A DNA stretch of 38,375 bases from Phycisphaerae bacterium (GTDB lineage: Bacteria; Planctomycetota; Phycisphaerae; Phycisphaerales; SM1A02): assembly GCA_016795035.1 (NCBI GenBank), contig JAEUIT010000060.1, forward strand, positions 1 to 38,375, in the 5' to 3' direction. The notes below the pieces were generated by a model, which saw nothing but the letters and a program-made list of their open reading frames with translations, did not search any database and was not told the DNA's origin. The translations under genes were made by a program, and so were the position numbers. The first letter of the stretch is position 1; each line of letters starts with the position of its first letter. Shown piece after piece: positions 22,819-29,768 of this stretch.

Positions 22819-23895
22819 ATGCCCGTGACGTCGATGAAGAGCTTTGTGATGCACGGCATAGGCAAGGTGGGAGTCGTCGAGAAGCCGGTTCCGAGGGCGG
22901 GACCTTGCGATGCGGTCATTCGCACGACGGCGGCGCTCATCTGCACCTCGGACATTCACACGGTGGCAGGTGCGATCGGGGACCGTCACAACCTGACGCT
23001 CGGTCACGAAGCCGTCGGAGTGATTCACGAACTGGGCGAATCGGCCGCCGCCAGCGGATTGTTTAGGATCGGGCAGCGAGTGGCGGTCAGCGCCATCACT
23101 CCGTGCTACGCGTGCGAGAACTGCCAAAGGGGTTACACAAGCCAGTGCGGCGGTCTACTGGGGGGTTGGAAGTTCGCCAATCTTAAAGATGGCAGTATGG
23201 CCGAGTACTTCCATGTGAACGACGCCGTGGCGAATCTTGCTCCGATCCCCGACGACCTGACCGACGAGCAAGCGGTGTACTGCTGCGACATGCTCTCGAC
23301 CGGTTTCATCGGCGCGGAGCACGCGCAGATACCGATAGGCGGAAGCGTGGCGATCTTTGCTCAGGGGCCCGTCGGTCTCATGGCCACCGTCGGCGCCCGC
23401 TTGCGAGGAGCGGGGCTCGTCATAGCGGTCGATTCCATGCCCGATCGGCTCGCGCTTGCGGCCAAGTTTGGCTGCGATGTCGCGATCGATTTCACGAAGA
23501 CTGATCCGGTAGGGAGAATCTTGGAGCTCACTGGGGGCAGGGGCGTCGACTCGGCCATCGAGGCGCTTGGGACAGTGCAGACGTTCGCGGCGTGTGTGCG
23601 TGTAACACGCCCCGGGGGCACCATATCCAACATTGGATATCACGGCGACGGTGATGCGGTTCCCATTCCGCGCCTTGAGTGGGGCGTCGGGATGGGTGAC
23701 AAGACGATTCGAACGGCACTCTGTCCGGGCGGCTCCGAGCGCATGAGCCGACTGATGCGACTGATCAGCGCGGGTCGCGTCGATCCGCTTGCCCTAACCA
23801 CCCACCGGTTTGGATTCAGCGATATCGAGAGAGCGTTCACGATGATGAAGACCAAGGAAGATGGGATGATCAAGCCGTACATCTCATTCAGTTGA
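22819..23895 (+). CDS. Zinc-dependent secondary alcohol dehydrogenase
   Basis: This 358-aa medium-chain dehydrogenase resembles the NADP-dependent isopropanol dehydrogenases of Clostridium beijerinckii and Thermoanaerobacter. Matching blocks are CTSDIHTV with a zinc-ligand Cys, LGHEAVGVI with His-Glu, the segment from GLLGGWKFANLKDG to YFHVND, LSTGFIGAE, GPVGLMATVGARLRGAG, and ISNIGYHGDGDAVPIPRLEWG. Unlike the clostridial enzyme it keeps a Cys-rich loop (CYACENCQRGYTSQC), so a structural zinc is likely. Cofactor preference cannot be read with confidence. The next gene begins 25 nt after its stop, so they are probably cotranscribed. The sequence appears less GC-rich than flanking core genes. 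Confidence 0.92.
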   Translation: MPVTSMKSFVMHGIGKVGVVEKPVPRAGPCDAVIRTTAALICTSDIHTVAGAIGDRHNLTLGHEAVGVIHELGESAAASGLFRIGQRVAVSAITPCYACENCQRGYTSQCGGLLGGWKFANLKDGSMAEYFHVNDAVANLAPIPDDLTDEQAVYCCDMLSTGFIGAEHAQIPIGGSVAIFAQGPVGLMATVGARLRGAGLVIAVDSMPDRLALAAKFGCDVAIDFTKTDPVGRILELTGGRGVDSAIEALGTVQTFAACVRVTRPGGTISNIGYHGDGDAVPIPRLEWGVGMGDKTIRTALCPGGSERMSRLMRLISAGRVDPLALTTHRFGFSDIERAFTMMKTKEDGMIKPYISFS

Positions 23896-23920
23896 CATGC
23901 CATTGGCGAAGGAGCTGCGA

Positions 23921-24193
23921 ATGGGAAAGCGAAGCGTCAGTCTCGATGAAGCGATGCGCATCGGCGCCACACTCGGCGTCGATTGGGCGAGTATTGACGC
24001 CGAGCAATTCCGCCGCGGACTCGAAGTCGAATTCGAACACGGGACGCGCGATCCGCAGACGAACGTCACCAACGACGACGTCTCGCTCACGGGAAAGATC
24101 GCGTGGGCGCACCTGAAGGAGTTCCCGGATTACTACACGCGGCTCGACAAGCTTGAGGCCGAGGCGGACGCCTACTGGGCCTCGCGCCGCTGA
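23921..24193 (+). CDS. DUF5661 family protein
   Basis: This 90-aa soluble protein of unknown function is conserved end to end: VSLDEAMRIGATLGVDW, IDAEQFRRGLEVEFEHGTRD, PQTNVTNDD, LTGKIAWAHLKEFPDYYTRL, ending LEAEADAYWASRR. The pattern is typical of DUF5661. ATG 23921 has AGGAG with a 6-nt spacer. ATG 23897 lies 1 nt after the dehydrogenase stop and is less likely. It is found in many bacteria, often near stress genes. No catalytic motif is apparent. Confidence 0.85.
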   Translation: MGKRSVSLDEAMRIGATLGVDWASIDAEQFRRGLEVEFEHGTRDPQTNVTNDDVSLTGKIAWAHLKEFPDYYTRLDKLEAEADAYWASRR

Positions 24194-24269
24194 CGTTGTT
24201 CCAGGTCGGTCGTTCTCGCATGCGGCCGGGGTCGACCATGTCTACAGCGTTCTCCGGTACGTTGCTGGC

Positions 24270-24938
24270 ATGAACGTGAAGGAAGTCCTCGCCGATCTCG
24301 CGAGCCACGCCGACGAAGCGCGGAAGAAGCACAACGTGAAGGCGGGCGCACCGGAGAACCAGTTCGGCGTCAAGCTCGCCGACGTCCGCGCGCTGGCGAA
24401 GAAGATCAAGACTGATCACGCGCTCGGCCTCGCGTTGTGGGAGACCGGCAACGTGGAGGCGCAGCTCGTCGCCACGCTCATCCTGAAGCCCGCGTCGCTT
24501 TCGGCGAAGGAGGTCGACGCGATGACGCGATCCACGACCTGCCCGCAGGTCGCGGACTGGATGAATGCCTACGTCGTCGCGGCCCATCCGGAGAAGGACG
24601 CGCTGCGGGTGAAGTGGATGAAGGACAAGGATCGTTGGGCGGCGCGCGCGGGCTGGAACCTCACCGCAAGCTGCATCAACAAGGGCGGCGACGATCTTGA
24701 CCACGAGGCCCTCCTCGATCGCATCGAGAAGGAGATGCCGAAGGCGAAGCCCGAGGTCCAGTGGACGATGAACAACACGCTCGGTGCGATCGGCATCGTC
24801 AACGCGTCGCTCCGGAAGCGCGCGATCGCGATCGGCGAGACGATCGGCCTCTATCGGGACTGGCCGGTGTCGAAGGGCTGCATTCCGCCGTTCGTCCCGG
24901 TCTGGGTCGACGCGATGGTGAAGCGCGCGAAGAAGTGA
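24270..24938 (+). CDS. DNA alkylation repair (AlkD-like, HEAT-repeat) family protein
   Basis: This 222-aa all-helical protein of the AlkC/AlkD superfamily has VKAGAPENQFGVKLADVRALAKKI at the start, typical of these proteins. Trp-rich helix ends follow (VADWMNAYV, RWAARAGWNLTASCINKGG), then VQWTMNNTLGAIG. AlkD removes positively charged alkylated bases without base flipping. Whether this member is active or one of the non-repair relatives needs an alignment of the Trp/Asp residues. The end VSKGCIPPFVPVWVDAMVKR is typical of the branch in which proteins of about 220 aa are common. Confidence 0.82.
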   Translation: MNVKEVLADLASHADEARKKHNVKAGAPENQFGVKLADVRALAKKIKTDHALGLALWETGNVEAQLVATLILKPASLSAKEVDAMTRSTTCPQVADWMNAYVVAAHPEKDALRVKWMKDKDRWAARAGWNLTASCINKGGDDLDHEALLDRIEKEMPKAKPEVQWTMNNTLGAIGIVNASLRKRAIAIGETIGLYRDWPVSKGCIPPFVPVWVDAMVKRAKK

Positions 24939-24957
24939 CGGGCGCGAGTCCGTCCGC

Positions 24958-26892
24958 TCAGAAGGCCCAACACGAACAGCCGCCGATTCCGGAGAGCGCG
25001 TCGCGCCCGAGCGGTGCAGCGACATGGCCGTGCGGGCAGCAGACAGGCTGCGGCGGCAACGCGGAGTTCGCGCTGACGCGCCAGTGGCCTCCGGAGGTCG
25101 CCACGGGCGACCACTCCGGCTGGACCGGTATCGCGGGAGGAGCGAGCGGAGTGAACGCGCCGGTCGCGAACACCACGTTGCCGCCGACGATCGTCAGCAG
25201 GCTCTCGATCGCGCGGATCCGCTCCGGCGGAACCTCAAAATAGTCCTCGCTGAGGACGGCGAGATCCGCGAACTGTCCTGGAGCGATCTGGCCCTTCGTC
25301 GATTCCTCGCGGCTGAACCAGGCGCTGCCGACGGTGTAGAGTCGCAGCGCTTCTTCGCGGCCGAGCAGGTTGGAATCGGGATACAGCGCGGTGCCGCCGA
25401 CCGTCCGACCGGTGACAAGCCACGAGAGGCTCGTCCATGGGTTGTAGGACGCAACGCGCGTCGCATCGGTTCCGGCGCCGACCGGCACTCCGCTCTCGAG
25501 CATGCGCCGAATCGGCGGCGTCCGACGCGCCGCCTCGGCGCCATACCGCGCGATGAAGTACTCGCCCTGAAACGCCATGCGATGCTGAATCGCGATCCCC
25601 CCGCCTAGCGCGCGGATGCGATCGATGTTCCGTTCGCTCACCGTTTCACAGTGATCGAAGAACCAGCGGAGCTTGTCGAGCGGAACGTCCTTGTGGACGC
25701 GCTCAAAGACGTCGAGCGCGCGCGAGACGGTCTCGTCGTAGGTCGCATGCAGGCGGAACGCCCAGCCGTTCCGCGCGAGTAGGCCGACGACGCCCTCGAG
25801 ATCCGTCTCCATCGTGGTCGGCATGTCGGGCCGCGCGACCTTGAAGTCCTCGAAGTCCGCCGCCGAATAGACGAGCATCTCGCCGGCGCCATTCAGTCGC
25901 AGGAACTCGTCGCCCTGGTACATACGGTTGTTCGCCGTCCACTGCGCGAAGTCCTCGCGTTCCTTCTGCGGGCGCTGCGTGAACAGGTTGTAGGCGATGC
26001 GGAGCGACAGTTCGCCGCGCCGATGCAGTTCGTTGATGACCGCGTAGTCGTCGGGATAGTTTTGGAATCCGCCGCCTGCGTCGCAGACGCTTGTCACACC
26101 GAGACGATTGAGCTCGCGCATGAAATGCCGCGTGGAGTTCAGCTGGTGCTCCGGCGGCAGCTTCGGCCCGAGCGAGAGCGTCTTATAGAGAATCCATGCG
26201 TTCGGGTTCGCGACCAGGAGCCCCGTCGGATTCCCGGTGTGATCGCGCTCGATGATGCCGCCGGGCGGATCGGGAGTCTCGCGCGTGTAGCCCACGGCCC
26301 GGAGCGCCGCGCGATTGAGGAGCGCGCGATCGTAGAGATGCAGGATGAAGACGGGCGTGTCCGGCGCGGCGTCGTTCAGTTCGTCGAGCGTGGGGAGTCG
26401 GCGCTCGGCGAACTGCAGTTCCGCAAAGCCGCCAACGACGCGCACCCACTGGCCGGGCGGAGTGCGCGCCACCTGCTCGCGCAGGAGCCGCATGGCGTCG
26501 GCGAGCGAAGGCACGCCGTCCCACCGGAGCTCCAAGTTGTAGTTGAGCCCGCCACGGATCACGTGGAGGTGTGAGTCGTTCAGGCCGGGAATCACGCGAC
26601 GACCGCCGGCATCGATGACGCGCGTGCTCGCGTCGCGCGTCGGCAGGATCTCGTCGTTGCGGCCGACGGCGAGGATGCGTCCGTCGCGAATAGCGACGGC
26701 TTCGGCCTCATGACCGGGCTTCTGCATTGTCCGAACGCGCGCGTTGTGAACGATGAGCGTGGGACTCGAGGCGAGGGGCGCGGGTTGGGCCATGGCACGA
26801 TCTCCGAGAGTGAGTGCGATCGAGGTTGCCGCGCAGGAGCGAATCGCCGCACGGCGCGTGACACGAACCTCGTTGGTGCGGCGGTTTGGCAT
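24958..26892 (-). CDS. Tat-exported YtcJ-like amidohydrolase
   Basis: This 644-aa metal-dependent hydrolase belongs to the amidohydrolase_3 (YtcJ) group. A twin-arginine signal TRRAAIRSCAATSIALTLG ends near AMA-QP, so export by the Tat system is likely. Metal-site blocks include GLNDSHLHVI near the start, LHATYDE, WFFDHCE and AGTDATRVASYNPW near the end. A C-terminal extension of about 40 residues is Cys-rich (CCPHGHV...GGCSCWAF) and unusual for the family. YtcJ substrates are mostly unknown. It is the last gene of a four-gene run, 13 nt after the ABM-domain gene. ATG 26890-26892 is chosen; the frame extends to 27000. Confidence 0.88.
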   Translation of the reverse strand: MPNRRTNEVRVTRRAAIRSCAATSIALTLGDRAMAQPAPLASSPTLIVHNARVRTMQKPGHEAEAVAIRDGRILAVGRNDEILPTRDASTRVIDAGGRRVIPGLNDSHLHVIRGGLNYNLELRWDGVPSLADAMRLLREQVARTPPGQWVRVVGGFAELQFAERRLPTLDELNDAAPDTPVFILHLYDRALLNRAALRAVGYTRETPDPPGGIIERDHTGNPTGLLVANPNAWILYKTLSLGPKLPPEHQLNSTRHFMRELNRLGVTSVCDAGGGFQNYPDDYAVINELHRRGELSLRIAYNLFTQRPQKEREDFAQWTANNRMYQGDEFLRLNGAGEMLVYSAADFEDFKVARPDMPTTMETDLEGVVGLLARNGWAFRLHATYDETVSRALDVFERVHKDVPLDKLRWFFDHCETVSERNIDRIRALGGGIAIQHRMAFQGEYFIARYGAEAARRTPPIRRMLESGVPVGAGTDATRVASYNPWTSLSWLVTGRTVGGTALYPDSNLLGREEALRLYTVGSAWFSREESTKGQIAPGQFADLAVLSEDYFEVPPERIRAIESLLTIVGGNVVFATGAFTPLAPPAIPVQPEWSPVATSGGHWRVSANSALPPQPVCCPHGHVAAPLGRDALSGIGGCSCWAF

Positions 26893-26905
26893 GGGCTGCG
26901 TCGCC

Positions 26906-27490
26906 CTAACGTGACGCGTGGAGCCAGCCGTGGAAGAGACGGCCGAGCAGGGGACCGACGACGTAGGCGACGAGCGGAACCACCACGCCCGTGAGGACAA
27001 GCGCCGCGAGCGGAATGGGAAGCGTGAGCTGCGCCGCGGTCATGGCATACGACAGGCCGACGACAAGCGCGTAGATGGCCACCCACGACAGCAGCGTGGT
27101 CTTCCACTTCGGCGGCGCCGCCGACGACGGCAGATCGAACCACGTTTCGAGGCCGGGATACTCGTCGGCGCGGTCGGAGTGGATCAGCTCCGCGATCGGC
27201 TCGAACAGCTGCGAGCGAATCGTCGAGCCGTGCCAACGGGAGAGATGCGAGCGCGACTCGAACTTATAGACGAAGCGATATGTCCCGTCGGCGCCGTGCG
27301 GACGGAGCACGGTGGCGCCGAGGTGGCCCGGCTGCTGCGCCGCTTCCGCGATGAGCGCGCCCATGAGCAGCTCGAAGCGCCCTTCGGCGCCGCGCCGCAC
27401 GCGGATCTCCCGGACCACCGTCACGGGAGGATCCGCGGCGTCGGACCGCAGAAAGCGAAGAGCCGCTGTCTCTCTGTTGCGTTCATCCAT
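26906..27490 (-). CDS. Antibiotic-biosynthesis-monooxygenase (ABM) domain membrane protein
   Basis: This 194-aa protein joins an N-terminal ABM-fold domain (residues about 20-115, VTVVREIRVRRGAEGRFELL, with GTYRFVYKFESRSHLSRWHGS) to two transmembrane helices. These are WVAIYALVVGLSYAMTAA and ALVLTGVVVPLVAYVVGPLL. The arrangement recurs in many bacteria, usually beside hydrolases of the YcaC and amidohydrolase type, as here. Whether the domain is an enzyme or a sensor is unknown. The upstream isochorismatase-family gene ends 9 nt away. Confidence 0.85.
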   Translation of the reverse strand: MDERNRETAALRFLRSDAADPPVTVVREIRVRRGAEGRFELLMGALIAEAAQQPGHLGATVLRPHGADGTYRFVYKFESRSHLSRWHGSTIRSQLFEPIAELIHSDRADEYPGLETWFDLPSSAAPPKWKTTLLSWVAIYALVVGLSYAMTAAQLTLPIPLAALVLTGVVVPLVAYVVGPLLGRLFHGWLHASR

Positions 27491-27499
27491 GACGAGGGC

Positions 27500-28201
27500 T
27501 CAGTGCCCGGTCGGCACGCGATACTCGGCGACCGACGTGGCCGGCGCCTTGTGCACCATCGTGTAGGCGTACTCGACTCCCGCGCCGTACGCGCCGCAGT
27601 GCGACTTCACGATGTCCATGACGGCGTCGTACGTGCCGCGATGCGCCCAGTCGCGTTGCCATTCGAGCATGACCGAAAGCGCCGTCACGGGCTTCGCGCC
27701 CGCCTGGATCATGCGCTTCATCGCGTTGTCATGGGCGAGCATGCTGACGTCGCCACAGCAGTCCTCGACGACGTAGATCTCGTACCCGTCGTGGATCGCC
27801 TGAATCGTCGGCAGCGCGACGCAGGTCTCGGTCCACAGGCCGGTCAGCACGATCTTCTTCCGTCCCGACTTCTCGATGGCCGCGACAACGTTGCGGTCGT
27901 CCCACGAGTTCATCGTGGTGCGTTCGATCGGCTTGGGATTGCCGAGCGCGGCGAGGATCTGCGGCCAGGTGTTGCCGCTGAAACTCGTCGTTTCCACGGT
28001 CGAGAGGATCGTGGGAACGCCGAAGACGCGCGCGGCCTTCGCGAGCATGACGTTGGAGTTGATGATCGTCTGGCGATCGTGGCTCGCGACGCCGAAGAGC
28101 ATCTGCGGCTGCAGGTCGATCATCGCGACCACGCAGTTGTCGGGCGTGAGGAGACCCTTTTCAGAGAGACGGGGACGGGACGAGTTGGCGGTCGTTGACA
28201 T
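27500..28201 (-). CDS. YcaC-like isochorismatase-family hydrolase
   Basis: This 233-aa cysteine hydrolase shows VVAMIDLQPQMLF with Asp29, TVETTSFSGNTWPQIL, and LTGLWTETCVALPTIQA with the nucleophile Cys127 after a Thr-Glu-Thr that can hold the cis-peptide. VVEDCCGDVS and HDNAMKRMIQAGA follow. YcaC-type proteins form octameric rings and their physiological substrate is not settled. It follows the alpha/beta hydrolase by 24 nt. Confidence 0.9.
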   Translation of the reverse strand: MSTTANSSRPRLSEKGLLTPDNCVVAMIDLQPQMLFGVASHDRQTIINSNVMLAKAARVFGVPTILSTVETTSFSGNTWPQILAALGNPKPIERTTMNSWDDRNVVAAIEKSGRKKIVLTGLWTETCVALPTIQAIHDGYEIYVVEDCCGDVSMLAHDNAMKRMIQAGAKPVTALSVMLEWQRDWAHRGTYDAVMDIVKSHCGAYGAGVEYAYTMVHKAPATSVAEYRVPTGH

Positions 28202-28225
28202 TGGTGACTCCTTGAGAGGGGCGAG

Positions 28226-29056
28226 TTAGCCGTTGAGGAAGGCGAGAAGATCCGCGTTCACTTCATCCTTGTTGATCGTGGCGATCGCGTGCGAGCCGCC
28301 CGGATAGACCTTGAGCGTGGCGTGCTTCACGAGCTTCACGACCTGCAACGCGGAGCCGGCGAGCGGGACGACCTGATCGTCGTCGCCGTGGAGGAGCAGC
28401 GTCGGCCGGTCGAACTTCGCGAGATCGGCGCGGAAGTCCGTTTCGGAGAACGCCTTGATGCACTCGTACGAGGCGACGATGCCCGATTGCATCCCTTGCA
28501 TCCAGAACGAGTCGATGAGGCCCTGCGACACCGTCGCGCCCGGACGGTTGAAGCCGAAGAACGGACCGGTGGCGATCGCGCGATAGAAGGACGAGCGGTC
28601 GCCGCGCACGCCGGCGCGAATCGCGTCGAACGCTTCGATCGGAAGGCCGTCGGGATTCGCCGCGGTTCGCAGCATCTGAGGCGGCACGGCGCCGATGAGG
28701 ACGAGCTTCGCGACGCGCGACGTTCCGTGGCGACCGACGTAGCGGGCCACTTCGCCGCCTCCGGTCGAGTGGCCCACGTGCGTCACGTCGCGGAGATCGA
28801 GGGCACGCACGAGCGCGGCGAGGTCGTCCGCATAGTGATCCATGTCGTTGCCGCTCGCCGGCTGGCTCGAACGTCCGTGGCCGCGACGATCGTGGGCCAC
28901 GCAACGAAAGCCGCGCTCCGTGAGGAAGAGCATCTGGTCGTCCCACGCATCTCCAGAGAGCGGCCAGCCGTGGCTGAAGACGACGGGACGGCCGTTGCGC
29001 GGTCCCCAATCCTTGAAGGCGATTCGAGCTCCGTCCGGCGTGACGATCGAGTCCAT
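28226..29056 (-). CDS. Non-heme chloroperoxidase-like alpha/beta hydrolase
   Basis: This 276-aa protein has the cofactor-free haloperoxidase pattern: [14 protein letters not shown] (oxyanion hole), [15 protein letters not shown], nucleophile elbow GHSTGGGE with Ser97, acid in [12 protein letters not shown], and base histidine in YPGGSHAIA. These enzymes are esterases with perhydrolase side activity. ATG 29054-29056 has GGAGG 6 nt upstream. It is the first gene of the four-gene run and is divergent from the sigma factor over 82 bp. Confidence 0.92.
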   Translation of the reverse strand: MDSIVTPDGARIAFKDWGPRNGRPVVFSHGWPLSGDAWDDQMLFLTERGFRCVAHDRRGHGRSSQPASGNDMDHYADDLAALVRALDLRDVTHVGHSTGGGEVARYVGRHGTSRVAKLVLIGAVPPQMLRTAANPDGLPIEAFDAIRAGVRGDRSSFYRAIATGPFFGFNRPGATVSQGLIDSFWMQGMQSGIVASYECIKAFSETDFRADLAKFDRPTLLLHGDDDQVVPLAGSALQVVKLVKHATLKVYPGGSHAIATINKDEVNADLLAFLNG

Positions 29057-29125
29057 GGCAATCCTCCGCGTTGTGTGCGTGACGTCAATACTGAGCGGAG
29101 AGGTAGGACATCGCGGATTGAGCCG

Positions 29126-29131
29126 TACACT
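29126..29131 (+). promoter_or_regulatory. Candidate -10 element just before the sigma factor start
   Basis: TACACT ends 7 nt before the GTG at 29139, with no Shine-Dalgarno sequence in between. This resembles the accA arrangement and suggests a leaderless or nearly leaderless transcript. No -35 box is evident. Confidence 0.35.
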
Positions 29132-29138
29132 CGATCGC

Positions 29139-29768
29139 GTGGACGAGCCGCACACCACCCTCGTGATCCAAGGCTATTTGGACGACTTGGCGGCTCTCGG
29201 CGGCGACGCGCCGGCGGATCCCGTGGTGCGTCAGCTGCTGTCCCGTGCGGCGGATCGGCTCCATGTCCTCTGCGCGTCGCTTCTCTACCGAACGTATCCG
29301 CGCCTCGCCCGACCTCCGCTCAACCTCGGCGCCGACGAGATGCTCAGCGCCGTGGTCGAGCGGCTGCTGAAGGCGCTGCGGGAAGCGCGGCCGAGCACGG
29401 TGCGACAGTTCTTCGCCATCGCGAACCAACACATGCGATGGGAGTTGAATGACCTGGCCCGACGCCTAGATAAGGACGGACCCGCGCCCTTGATGCCTGA
29501 AACGCTGATCGCACCGGCGGAGTCGAGCGGAGGGCCGCTGAGCCCCGTCGCGCGCCGGCTCTTCGACGCGATCGACGCCTTGCCCGAGGCGGAGCGCGAA
29601 GCATTCAGCCTCGTGCGAATTCAAGGCCTCAACCGGTCGGAGGCGGCGGAGGTCGTCGGCGTCTCCGCGAAGACCATGCAACGTCGAGTGAATCGCGCGC
29701 TCCTCATCCTCAGTGAGCAGCTCGGCGACCTTCGCCCGGAGCGCGAAGAGATCGCGCGGCGCGCATGA
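29139..29768 (+). CDS. ECF-type RNA polymerase sigma factor (planctomycete kinase-linked type)
   Basis: This 209-aa sigma70-family factor has a region 2 with [49 protein letters not shown], of which the [15 protein letters not shown] part is typical of the planctomycete ECF group. Its region 4 HTH is [18 protein letters not shown]...[21 protein letters not shown]. It would redirect RNA polymerase to an unknown regulon. GTG 29139 is the most natural start; a TTG at 29118 is possible. Its TGA overlaps the ATG of the downstream kinase (ATGA). In planctomycetes this pairing is common and suggests that the kinase controls the sigma factor. Confidence 0.9.
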   Translation: MDEPHTTLVIQGYLDDLAALGGDAPADPVVRQLLSRAADRLHVLCASLLYRTYPRLARPPLNLGADEMLSAVVERLLKALREARPSTVRQFFAIANQHMRWELNDLARRLDKDGPAPLMPETLIAPAESSGGPLSPVARRLFDAIDALPEAEREAFSLVRIQGLNRSEAAEVVGVSAKTMQRRVNRALLILSEQLGDLRPEREEIARRA

